From Symbiodinium natans (lineage: Eukaryota; Sar; Dinophyceae; Suessiales; Symbiodiniaceae), in assembly GCA_905221605.1 (NCBI GenBank), contig CAJNDS010001890.1:1117501-1181500 (forward strand): 64,000 nt of DNA. The letters run 5' to 3'. How positions within the stretch are numbered: position 1 is the first letter of the stretch; every line of letters starts with the position of its first letter. The notes below the pieces were generated by a model. The model saw only the letters and a program-made list of their open reading frames with translations, made no database searches and had not been told where the DNA came from. Of this stretch, positions 41,391 to 51,900 are shown in pieces. The translations under genes and the position numbers were made by a program.

Positions 41391-43724
41391 TCACGGGCAT
41401 GAACACAAAGCCAGTATGTGCCACGCAGCACATTGCACGCTCAGAGACTTGTCCTGCATAAGCAAGGGAATATCAAGAAAAGGCATTTTTGCATGGACGC
41501 GCCATAGAAGCTTGAGGAGTCTTCGCCGCGAATGACCAGCATGCTCCAACTCAACGAGCAAGAAAAGTACAGCAGCTTGAAGCGAAGCACGGGTGCCGAT
41601 ACTGAAATCCAATACACGTACCAGATGTCCAAGCAGATGACCTCGCACAGCGGAATCGCTCCCAAATGAAAGAGTAGACATGAGGCGGCCTGCGCGAGGT
41701 AGGCGCTGAAGGAAGCAGTGATCACAATGACTGGACCACGGTATCGTGCATAAAGACCCGCGACTGAAGAAAACACGAAGGCCGATGAACTTGTTATCGT
41801 GCGTAGGCTTGAGTCGGCATTCTTGCGCGTAAAAGGCGGGGTCCCGAAGTTCATGTAACAGACACAAATTGAAACCAGGTCGCCAAACCAAGAGACGATC
41901 ATCCATCCAACGAGCCGCACACAAATGTAGAGAGATGTGCTGTTGAAGGACCACGGGTTTTTGCCGCAACCACCGCTCCTCACAAACAGCCGCAAAGAGG
42001 TTGGCAGCTCCACTAGAAGCAGGACTACCTTGTGCAAACCCTGTGGGCTGTTTGTATAGGATGCCCCCAACCAGAAACCATGCAAATTTCCAGTCGTGCG
42101 CCAGAATACCAGGAATATCCCGTAACGCCAAGCAGTAAAAATGTCGTGGGTCAGGGGGAACGGAAGTTGTCATTGCATGAAGTTCACGTTTAGGCTTGAA
42201 GGAGCGCCAGCCACATGGTCCAGGCTTGTCTGCAAAAATCCAGATATTGCGTCTGAAGACTTTCGCTGTCCTTGGAATGCAAACACATTCATGCCCTGAT
42301 TGCTGACGGAGGCGAGAGCATGCCCAGTGAACAGCATCCAACACCTTGTCACGGGGAGCTTTGGTGAAGAAGTCCTCAATGTCATCAATATGCAAGCTCG
42401 CAGTAACATCACAGGTACCAAAAGTGGCGGCTGTGTCGTCGTTGAATTTCCTGATTTTGCCGCAGAAGCTGGCGGCGCACAGGGTAACAAACCCAGGGGC
42501 AACAGATTGCTGGATGAAGTTTAGGGCGCGACATGTGTTGCTTAGAAGATGTCGCCAGTGGTGCCGGCGGTAAGACACAAGTGGGCGCAGCTTCAAAGAA
42601 GTCCAGGTTGCACACAATGGAAAAAGTGACTTGGCCTTCACGTGGAGGGTCAGTTGCCCGAAGCGATGTTCACGGCCACGTCTCAAGTGACAAAAAGGAA
42701 GGACTTCAAGCTTGTTCGGCCACACGAAGAAATTCTGATTGAAGTGGATCACCTCACCGAGGGAGACGGGAACGGCGTTGCAGGATTTGAGGAAACTCTG
42801 TCCCATTCTCCAATATTTCTGCGGACATAATACAGCCAGCTCACCCTTGGCCCGGTCGACAGGAATGCAGGCGAAGTCTGACAAAACGGCAGCAGCTTGA
42901 CGACCTTGAAGAATACTAGGAGAGGTAGAGAAACGAAGCAGCGAACGCTCGACAGTGTGCTGGATTGAAGGACTGTCGTACAACCCGGCAAAGGCAGACA
43001 AACTCGGGCACGTGTCCCTGCAAGCAATGTTGAACTGCGACTGCAAATCTTCACAGACCTGCTGCACATCAGGCTTGAATCGTGACCTAGCCGTCCATGT
43101 ATCAGGCCAGTCCCACGGGATATGGCCTCTCACCCCTTGGAGGGAATCACAAACATGACCATCCAGCAAACGCCAATCATGGCACCAGGCTTGAGCACAG
43201 GGACATACAGTGGGCTCAGACGGGCACTCCAGAATCCGCCTCGAGTTGTCAACAAGGTCAAGCAAAGACGGGCACGAAATTGGTCGAATACACAACTTCA
43301 CAACAGTGATCGTCATAGAAAACTTGTAGGCTGCAGATAGCGTGCATTGGAGCTGTTGTTGAAAGCATTTGCGCACACTAGCAGAGAACCCCAGGTGACT
43401 GCTAATGGCAATTCGCCGGAAGGAAAAAGCTCCGAGAGCACGGCTCATGTTTTGCAAAAAGATAGCGCGATGGTGAATGCCCAGGCATCGCATGGCTGTG
43501 AGAGTGATCCGCATTTGGTACGAAGGATGCCACGACTGAATAGATTGTAGAAGGCCAAGATTGACGACGCCACGTTGACGAATTGGCCGTCTGGAAACTG
43601 ACACTGCTACAGATAGTCGTTGACGCCAGCCGTGAGCTCCAGGTCGCTCCGTCGCTCCCTGGGCCAAGGATTGCTGAAGGCGGAAACAAAGCGGCTGGAT
43701 CTTGTTGAACAATTCCACGTGCAT
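41391..43724 (-). CDS. Reverse transcriptase, Penelope-like or related retroelement
   Basis: This 777-residue frame shows RT motifs in order. Motif A is SLHIDDIEDFFTKAPRDKV (about 42360-42410), a DV-DFFT-NIP-like block typical of Penelope-type RTs. Motif B is QPTGFAQGSPASSGAANLF (about 42000-42050). Motif C is RWMDDRLLVW (about 41888-41915), with Met-Asp-Asp in place of Tyr-x-Asp-Asp. The catalytic aspartates are present, so it may have been active recently. The frame overlaps the GIY-YIG frame by about 320 bp in another register, so a frameshift (mutational or programmed) near 43.7 kb separates the two. The first Met is therefore probably not the true start. Confidence 0.85.
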   Translation of the reverse strand: MHVELFNKIQPLCFRLQQSLAQGATERPGAHGWRQRLSVAVSVSRRPIRQRGVVNLGLLQSIQSWHPSYQMRITLTAMRCLGIHHRAIFLQNMSRALGAFSFRRIAISSHLGFSASVRKCFQQQLQCTLSAAYKFSMTITVVKLCIRPISCPSLLDLVDNSRRILECPSEPTVCPCAQAWCHDWRLLDGHVCDSLQGVRGHIPWDWPDTWTARSRFKPDVQQVCEDLQSQFNIACRDTCPSLSAFAGLYDSPSIQHTVERSLLRFSTSPSILQGRQAAAVLSDFACIPVDRAKGELAVLCPQKYWRMGQSFLKSCNAVPVSLGEVIHFNQNFFVWPNKLEVLPFCHLRRGREHRFGQLTLHVKAKSLFPLCATWTSLKLRPLVSYRRHHWRHLLSNTCRALNFIQQSVAPGFVTLCAASFCGKIRKFNDDTAATFGTCDVTASLHIDDIEDFFTKAPRDKVLDAVHWACSRLRQQSGHECVCIPRTAKVFRRNIWIFADKPGPCGWRSFKPKRELHAMTTSVPPDPRHFYCLALRDIPGILAHDWKFAWFLVGGILYKQPTGFAQGSPASSGAANLFAAVCEERWLRQKPVVLQQHISLHLCAARWMDDRLLVWRPGFNLCLLHELRDPAFYAQECRLKPTHDNKFIGLRVFFSRGSLCTIPWSSHCDHCFLQRLPRAGRLMSTLSFGSDSAVRGHLLGHLVRVLDFSIGTRASLQAAVLFLLVELEHAGHSRRRLLKLLWRVHAKMPFLDIPLLMQDKSLSVQCAAWHILALCSCP

Positions 43725-45210
43725 GCATCAGAGGTCTGTCCTGAACGCGGCGGGGAAATACCAAGGAGACATATTCGTTGCTGTACTTGTTGCTGGCAGG
43801 AGTTCCTTGAACATTCAAGGTGGGCCTCCAAATTGCAATCGCTTGAGCTTCCACAAACAACCTGTCCGCAACTGTTGCTGCACATGTAGAAAGATCACAA
43901 AGAGGGACAAATACAAAGGAGCTGAAGTGCATCTGCCGTAATTTGTCATATACTTTGCCCGATTGCTTTCCGGACAAGCAGGCGTACCTGTGCGATTGCA
44001 AACGTGTCCAACCGTTTCCGTTGGTTTGTCCGATGTAGCTGTGACAACACCACGGGGCTGCAAGCATGTACAATACGCCTGTGGAAGTGGTGTGTGCAAC
44101 ACCGAACTTAGCCTCGAGCATGGACAAGAACGCACACAACTTCTTGTCATAGTGGGTCGGAGAAGAAGACAAGAAATCTTTGTAGATGTATCCCTTGATG
44201 GTTTCGATCACGCGAATGACCTGCCAAATCTTGAGGCCATGATGTTCAGCGTATTGCGGGAAGGTTGCACTCCCATCCACAGTGACATTGCACGAAGAAT
44301 GCCAGTCTCGGGGTGCCAAGTGTATGCAGCAGCCACAGCGTACCCATGTCATTTTGCAGTAAGGGCAATGTCGGCTCCATTGTTGCTTACAATAAGCCCA
44401 GGCAGAAACTTGACACATGCGTTTGAGTGCTCTCCCCGCTTCACGGTGTACCCCCCTCAGCTGCCCTTGGGAGAGCCTGCAGTCTTGGAAGAAATTGTTC
44501 GGACAGCGTTGTCGCCATGCACCAAAGCACTGCACAGCCATCGCCAACATAGCCTCTTCGCACCCAAACTTGCAGACAGAAGGTTGTCTCCACAAAGCTG
44601 TAGCATTGTTGGAAGTTTCCACGGCAGCAGCCGAACGTGGCATGACCACCAGAAGTACAAGCCAGAAAAAACACATACGACTTTGATGCCCGTTGCAGCG
44701 TAAACTGCAGCACATGGCCCCACAGAGCAGTGACCAACATGGAATATGTATTTTTATGAGATCATTAGAGCCACAGGGCAGGGGTCCCCAATGAATTGTT
44801 TTTGCATTGTTTTTGCGTTTTTTTTGCGTCCCGGTTTTGTGTCTCGGATTCTGGGGCAGCCTCGGGTTGCAGATTGTTTGTGTTTTTTTTTGCGTCTTGG
44901 GGGGTGCCTTCCTCGCCGCCTTAGCCTGAGACGCAAACAAAACGCAAAACAAACGCAAAGCAAACGCAAAACAAACGCAAACAAAACGCAACAAAAAACG
45001 CAAAACACGCTGTGTTTCGCGTGTTTTAGCATTTCTGCTTACCCGCCTCCTCCCAAGACGCACAAGAAACGCAAAACAAACGCAAAGCAAACGCAAAGCA
45101 AACGCAAAACAAACGCCAAAACAAACGCAACAAAAACACAAAACAAACGCAACCCTAAATACGAGACGCAAAAAAGACGCAAAACTGAGATGCAAAAAAA
45201 ACGCAAACAA
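43402..45210 (-). CDS. GIY-YIG endonuclease frame of the retroelement
   Basis: About two thirds of the way along, the frame holds a GIY-YIG nuclease domain (about 44090-43790): GVLYML, HSYIGQTNGNGWTRLQSHRY, the metal-binding Glu in LFVEAQAIAIW, and PTLNVQG. GIY-YIG domains nick target DNA in Penelope-like retroelements. Upstream are Cys pairs (CKFGC, CPYC, CGCC) that may form a zinc finger. The first 150 or so residues translate an AAACGC-type simple repeat and are unlikely to be protein; a start near 44.7 kb is more plausible. After about 43.73 kb the real reading probably switches to the RT frame. The domain order nuclease-then-RT is the permuted form. Confidence 0.75.
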   Translation of the reverse strand: MFAFFLHLSFASFLRLVFRVAFVLCFCCVCFGVCFAFALRLLCVCFAFLVRLGRRRVSRNAKTRETQRVLRFLLRFVCVCFAFALRLFCVLFASQAKAARKAPPKTQKKTQTICNPRLPQNPRHKTGTQKKRKNNAKTIHWGPLPCGSNDLIKIHIPCWSLLCGAMCCSLRCNGHQSRMCFFWLVLLVVMPRSAAAVETSNNATALWRQPSVCKFGCEEAMLAMAVQCFGAWRQRCPNNFFQDCRLSQGQLRGVHREAGRALKRMCQVSAWAYCKQQWSRHCPYCKMTWVRCGCCIHLAPRDWHSSCNVTVDGSATFPQYAEHHGLKIWQVIRVIETIKGYIYKDFLSSSPTHYDKKLCAFLSMLEAKFGVAHTTSTGVLYMLAAPWCCHSYIGQTNGNGWTRLQSHRYACLSGKQSGKVYDKLRQMHFSSFVFVPLCDLSTCAATVADRLFVEAQAIAIWRPTLNVQGTPASNKYSNEYVSLVFPRRVQDRPLMHARGIVQQDPAALFPPSAILGPGSDGATWSSRLASTTICSSVSFQTANSSTWRRQSWPSTIYSVVASFVPNADHSHSHAMPGHSPSRYLFAKHEPCSRSFFLPANCH

Positions 45211-45275
45211 AACACAAAAATAAATAATTTGAGATTTCCAGTCTGTAGCTTCCTAATGATCTCATAAATGTATTT
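44748..45275. repeat. Foldback segment with AAACGC repeats
   Basis: TTTTATGAGATCATTAG (44754-44770) and CTAATGATCTCATAAATG (45256-45273) are inverted. Inside, the left arm (TTGCGTTTTTTTTGCGTC) and the right arm (GATGCAAAAAAAACGCAA) are also complementary. The middle is an AAACGCAAAC-type simple repeat. Confidence 0.65.
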
Positions 45276-45279
45276 CGCA

Positions 45280-45560
45280 CATATGCAATAGGAAAATACA
45301 TCCCATCACAATCAGACAAACATGGACAAATGTATACGAAGAGCATCGGCGCACGCCGCCTTTGGAGGTGAACACCATGGAGCCCATGGACATCACCCCC
45401 TACGCAAAGACAATTCGCGTCATCGGGCACCTTCTTTTCCCTACCCGTTGCCCTGATAGAACTCGAACCTAGGAAATGCATACAGAAAGCCGTTCATCAA
45501 CATCAAAACTGCACTGGCGAATGATGAGTGGTCACAAGGACTGCACGTGCCCCTATTTTT
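45280..45560 (-). mobile_element. Candidate tRNA-derived SINE
   Basis: The minus strand carries a B-box-like motif, CTAGGTTCGAGTTCTATC (about 45454-45472), which resembles a tRNA T-arm. A possible A-box (TCGCCAGTGCA) lies about 50 bp upstream. The following sequence (CAACGGGTAGGGAAAAGAAG and beyond) runs to the foldback segment. No complete cloverleaf can be drawn. Dinoflagellates have abundant SINEs, but membership was not tested. Confidence 0.4.
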
Positions 45561-45871
45561 AGACGACTTTTCGTTTCTAGCCCAAGGTGGCTTGGGGGAC
45601 CCTATAATCTTTAGCTGCGAGTTTTGGCGCCTCAATAGTCAGCAGCCCTCGATAGCTCCCGAGAGGGCCAACCTTAAAGCCCACCTTAAGTCCCCAAAGT
45701 ATCGGAACTCCCTTCTAGAAGAGAATACGAAAAAGTTTGAAACCCAACTACCAGGTCTCAGTGTAACTCGCCACAAGAAGGAGTCTTCAGGTACAGGCAC
45801 CCTAAGCCCTAAACCCTAAACCCTAAACCCTAAACCCTGAACCCTGAACCCTGAACCCTGAAACCACGCAG
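45561..45871. other. Spacer with no recognised gene
   Basis: An open plus frame across 45547-45819 has no recognisable feature. The right end is a CCCTAAA/CCCTGAA block leading into the exon at 45872. Confidence 0.4.
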
Positions 45872-45915
45872 TCGACGGGAAAGGTGCATGACACTGCGGT
45901 GGTCTTGAGCTTGAG
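45872..45915 (+). CDS. J-domain gene exon 1 of those found
   Basis: Frame STGKVHDTAVVLSLR runs between ACGCAG and an AG|GCC donor, ending phase 2. The next exon supplies G, so the codon is Arg. Confidence 0.5.
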
Positions 45916-48900
45916 GCCTGTGTCTTGAGTGCGTGAACTTTGGGATTTCATGTTTGCGGGCTCAGGGATTAAGGTCTAGGGTTTCGGGTATTCTGAAACC
46001 TGAACTGAACCCCTGTATCCGACAACGTCTGAGTCTTAGCCACCTCGTGTCAAGAGAGCCGAAGGAACAACAGCCCAAAGCAAAACGAAGTTCAGGCTGC
46101 AGGCTTTAGAGTTGAGAGTGCAGGGCTTGGGGTTTTTGGGCTCAATGTATCAAGGTGGCCCTATACAGATCCCAGTCCTCGCAGGCCCTAGGCTTTCAAG
46201 AGCCCGTAGCCCAGCCAGCCCTGTCGCCTTCTTGACAAAAACCCTGAACCAACTCGCGGGTTGCCGCTGGCTAATTCGAAGTCCCTTCTTAAGCATTCAA
46301 TAATCAACGATACACATACAGTGTTCTTTATTTAGTCATGTGCCCTATGTATGCAGATATACTCGCTAGTCAAAACTACGATATGTACACACACATAAAT
46401 ACATACATACATGTATGTATGTATGAAGGTATGAATGCATGAATGCATGAATGTATGAATGTATGAATGTATGAATGTATGAATGTATGCATGTATGTAT
46501 GTATGTATGTATGTATGTATGTGTATGCATGAAAACGTATCTGTATATGTATACATATACTATAGTGGCCCCTTTGTGTTAGTAGCTTCCCTAACTCCTT
46601 CGTGACCCCAGAAGTGTGTAGCGTATGAGCACCGTGGCCTTGGCAAGATGCCCTGAAGCGAAGTTGTCGGGTTCAGGCCCATACAAATATCCAGTCTTGG
46701 CAGCGATACCACGGCTAGACAGAGCCTAGACCCAAGTCGCTGAGTTGTGCTAACCCCTAAGCCATACACGATTGGAGCTTTCTTGCACATGGCCACCCCC
46801 TTGAAGTCTTGTTCCTATTTTGGGTTTCTTTTCTCACGCGCAGCCTTGTATTTAGTGTACCCAGAAAAAAGGGGCCGAATCTCCAGGAGTGCTGTACCGG
46901 GGTTACCCTAAAGCCCAAACCCCAAACCCCATACTCAAAGCCCTAAACCCTACAAGAATCCTGAACCCCGAAAACAGGAATTTGACGGGCGAGCGCTTTG
47001 AGCTCACAGTGTACGCCTCCGGCGCGGAGGCAATTTTGGGGTTTAGGACTTTAGGATGCCCGAAACCCTGGGTTTACGGGTTTAGGGTTTAGGGTTTAGG
47101 GTTTAGGTGTGACCCTAGATTCCCTGAAATCCTCAAGCCCTAAACCGTTGACAAAGGGCCCTTCAACCCTAACCCCAAAGTTCTCGAGCTCGGCTGAAGG
47201 GTTTAGGGTTTGTAACCCAAACGCTAAGCCCAAGCCGGTTATTTGTAATTGAGCTCGCCATTCAAGGTCTTATTGGGACGGGTTTAGGGCTTGCATGGGG
47301 CTGGATCTAAATCAGATGCCTTCCTAGACCCTAAACCCTGACCTCTACACCCCAAACCCTGCACCCTGAACCCGAAACCTTAAGCCCTTAACCCAAACTT
47401 TGATCAACCCCGACATGTTCAGATCTTGGGGTAAGCAGATCCGATTTCGGGAGCACAGCACTTAACCCTAAATTCTGCAGACTACACCTTGACACTCTAG
47501 CACCTCAACTCGGAAGCATTCGGAACCCTGAGCCCTAAACCCTTGGACCCTACTTAACCCTGACACCCTCATAACCTCAACTCGGAAACATGTTGATTCC
47601 CAACGCCCTCATAGCTACAACTCTGAGCCCTAAACGGTATACCCTTATGAGTCTTCCATGAAAGGCACCCGGTGTGGCGAGCACACTGGTGCAATGCGGG
47701 CCGGTGAGGCCGGTCCGAGTGTTTACTAGGGTTTAGGGTTTAGGCCTTAGGGTTTAGGGCAGTTTAGGGTTCAGGGTTTGGGGTTTAGGGTTTAGGGTTT
47801 AGGGCTCAGGATTGAGGGTTTAGGGCTTCCCACTTGAAGGGGTACCATTTTTTGGGAGGGAGGGGTTCCTAAAATAAGGATTGTAGTATTTAGGGGTGTA
47901 TGAAACAGGGAGACTTCGAACACTGGAAGAAGGAGGCTGCACGTGTGAGGGTTTTTCAGGCTTGCAACACCTCAAGGCGACTATACAAGGCAGCCCACGA
48001 GTCGTAAAGGGGAACCCTGAACCCTAAACCCAAAACCTTAAACCCTAAACCCAAAACCCTAAACCTTAATCCCTATGGAAGACTGCGCAATGAGACGGGC
48101 AGCTGGTGTTGCAATGACATGTGTCATGCATAGGTCCGCAACTCGGGCTTTCTCGACAGAGGTGCATAACTGGTTCATCCCCATCATACATGGGGTTTTC
48201 CGATATTCGGGGTACCTTATTTGGGTCCTTATTATACGGGAACCCGACTATTAGAGGGTCTGTACTAGGGGGTCCCGTATTGTCGTAAACCCCCAGATGT
48301 ATGAGACGAGAAGCGATTGGACTCACTGAGCACCGGATCAACTCAACCCAGTAGTTCCGGATCCGGACGCCAACTAAAACGCCCTGAAGCCCTGTAGAGC
48401 CCTAAGCCCTTACTTTAGGGAGAACAATCCCAGGGTTTACTTCAAGGTCATATACACCCTACCCGAAACAAAGTCTGATTCCCTACACCCTAAACCCTAA
48501 ACCCCAAACCCTAAACCCCAAACCCTAAACCCCAAACCCTAAACGGCACACACACCCTGATCCCAAAAAAGCTCCATGCTGACCCAGGGGCTCTGAGTCA
48601 GTGCACCGGATCAGCCCGCTTGAAGCATCCCAGGCTGGGGTGTAAGGTATAGGGTTTAGGGTTAGGGTTTAGGGTTTAGGGCTTAGGGTTTAGGGTTTAG
48701 GGGTTCGGGTTTAGGGTTTAGGGTTTAGGGTTTAGGGTTTAGGGTTTAGGGCTTAGGGTTTAGGGTGTAGGGTTTAGGGTTTAGGGTTTGGGGTTTAGGG
48801 TAGGGCTGGAAGTTTAGTCTGCAGGATACAGGTTTTTGGTGCAGGGTTGACTTGCAGTCAGAGGGTTGGAGGGTACGAGACCTCAGACCTTGCAGACAGG

Positions 48901-51900
48901 AGGTTTGTGGCTTAGGTGAGAAAGGGATCCTACCAACCCGGAACCTTGGACAGGGTTTAGAGTTTAGGGTTTAGGGTTCGGGTTTAGGGTTTAGGGTTTA
49001 GGGTTTAGGGTTTAGAGTTGAGGGTTGAGGGTAGAGGGTGGAGGGTAGAGGGTGGAGGGTGGAGGGTTGAGGGTTCAAGGAGAGGGGTGAGGGTAGTCGA
49101 GCTTAGGGTTTGGGGTTTCTTCAGTGAGGGTTCAGGTATTCTGGTCTCTCCATACCTCAAGAGGCACCTGATTCTACTTCGTGCACTTTGCCACGGAACC
49201 CCTCACAAAGCTGAGTTTAGGGGATTCTTGGGCTCAGGGCTTCCTGAACCCGAAACCCTAAACCCTAAACCCTAAACCCTAAACCCTAAACCCTAAACCC
49301 GAAACCCTAAACCCCAAACCCGAAACCCGGAACCCTTTGTTGAATTATCTTACAGGGGTTTTACACTTTGGCGCTTGAGGGTCGACTGTGTGGCTTGGAA
49401 GTAGTTTCTTGTTGGTGCTCAGGTTCCGGGCTTAGAGTTTGCTGCGTCGGGTTTAGGGTTTAGGGTTTGGGCTTTAGGGTTTTGGGTTTAGGGTTTAGGG
49501 TTTAGGAGTACACCGTTGGTGCGATGCCTCAAAGCCCTGGGCTCCTAAGTGGCAGTGCGCGTACATGTGGGCGGATCAGGACGACTCTGGGGGCTTTTGG
49601 CACGCACACAGCCTCGTGGACACCATGACAGTGATATCGATGAAGGGCCAGAAGCTCATACCAGGTAGCCCAGGGATACCGTTGATCCTTTGCTTGGGTT
49701 ACGGGTTCTCTTATAAAGCAACAAACCCAAAAAGGGTTCCCCTATTGTAGTATGGTTACTGGGCTATCAAGCATATCACCGCCGTATGGCAGTGTCTGTA
49801 CTATGAGCCTTGAGGTCTTTAGGTAGAGCTTGAGTACAGCGAGCTACGCATCAACACTTCGTTCCAGACCCCCCCCCCCCCGGCCCTACTCCTAGAGAAT
49901 CTTGTGAGGCCAGGGTTCTAGGTGTTTGCGGAGGAATAGGGGTGAGGGGATATCTGTGCTAAGGCCTTGGGGATTTGGGGTTTAGGGCTTAGGATGGCTT
50001 AGGGTGCAGGGGTTTCGGGCTTCGGGGGGTTGATTGTCCGGCTGCCGTGCCTATTCAGCATGGGTTCAGTGCCAGCGCCCTGCAATTCTAAACCCCAAAA
50101 TCCCTGTGCGTAATACCCTAGGTAACCCTTGATAGTAAACAGCTAAACGCTCCAAAACTCTGCCAGGACAGGTTTGTTTCAAAGTGTTAGAGTACCTTTT
50201 TCAACGGGGGCGAATATACAGGATGAGCCAGAAGTAGACCTAACCTTCTTAGGCAGGCATCAAGTTCATCCCTTGCTGGCAGGTCTATGTGGCATGGGTG
50301 CGAATCCCAGTGATCCCCGTGAGCTAACCCCAAGTTCACGCGTACTTTAAACCTACCTCGAGGATTTAGGGGACTTCTAAGTGCAGTCATAATTGGGCTA
50401 TAAGTACCCTGAACCTCCAAGTATCATTAATGTCTGAGGATACCACATGACCTTCCGTCGTAGGCCCCTTAAGGAAGAGGTGTCCAAGGGAATGGCCCAA
50501 TGTTTCCCAACATTCCCTCGTTTCCTGGCGCCTTCCTCCCTTGCACCCCCATCATTTCAGGTGAGTCTTCCGTCTCAGGTCTAGGGTTCACGGTTTAGGG
50601 TTGCCTGAGGTTTCGTGGCAAAATGAATGGGCGGAGCGTTTTAGGGTCGATCGAAGGTCAAGTTCCCTTTTGAGAGTCTTGTTGCGCTTTCATTTGTTAC
50701 CTGGGTTCCTGTTAGAACTAGGAAACGCCAACAAGTATGAGGATATGGGTAGTTCTCTGAAGGGTGCCGTACTTTTTAAAGTGGACGCCAAAAGGGAGCC
50801 CAATATAGAGAACTACCATATTACACATGTTGCCTAACCTTAATTATAGCCCCTAAACCCTAAACCCTGATATATATATATATATATATACATTTATATA
50901 TATGTATATATGTATATGCTACCATATATATGTATATATATATATACATATATATATATATGGTCCCCCCCCCCCCCCCCCCACCACCACACTGTCCACA
51001 CTATTTGTCCTTTTCTTTAAGGCTGCTTCAGCGCCGTTTCGCCTCTTTCTTCGTGGCTCGATTAGGGTTTAGGGCTTAGGGTTTTGGGTTTAAGGTTTAG
51101 GGTTTAGGGTGTAGAGTATGTGTTTAAACTACTTTTGTTTAGGGCCGTTTTGCCATTGTTCTGCATTTGAAGGCTGCTTCAGAGCCACCTTTTGTAGTGC
51201 AAGGCTGCTTTAGCGCCATATCTACGCATGCCTTTTTCTAATGAAACCATATTTCTTTAGTTCTTAGTGGTTCTGTTAGGTAATGTTGCATTCATTATGC
51301 TTGAATCCTAAATCTCTAGAGCTTTACAATCTACATTTCATGTGTCTTCCTCCCAGGGACACAGGTTCCTTTAGCTTTTTTTTCTGCATGAGGCAAACTG
51401 TGCCTTTCTATAAATGTGTTTTTTTTAGCGTGCTTCCGAGACGAGGAGTGTGGGCTGGTAGTTCTGTTTGTTCAGTGCAAGGTTGTAGGTTTTTCTTGTA
51501 TGTTAGCTTTGAGCTTGGTCGGGTTTAGAAGTGTTGAAGTAGATCTGCATTAGCTTTGCATCTCCTCGTCTCGGAAGCCGCGGTGCATGGTCATTATTTT
51601 ATGGGAGTACAAAGTTCGAGTTCAAGAGCTTCAGCCTTTTCAAAGATGTCACGTCTCTTTTTTACAGAGACGGATATCGCTCTTTCGCCTTCAAGTTCCA
51701 GCAGATGCGTCTTACCGGCCGGCGAAATGTGCTTCTGATTCTTGCCGAGGAGGAGGTTTTGCATCTTGCCGACGAAATTGTGTTAATTTTCGTGTCTCGG
51801 CGATGAAGCTGCAACGAACCGATACGGCGTGTTGTCGTGCCCGCGCTGTCTTGTGTCATATGGCTTCCAGTGCCCTTGCCGACGAAATGTTGTGTCTCGC

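Noticed and set aside
43963-44703. Plus-strand 246-residue frame
   Set aside because: It is the shadow of the GIY-YIG frame, which carries recognisable nuclease motifs.
44754-45267. Lys/Asn/Thr-rich and Phe/Cys/Arg-rich frames on both strands
   Set aside because: They read through an AAACGC simple repeat inside the foldback segment.
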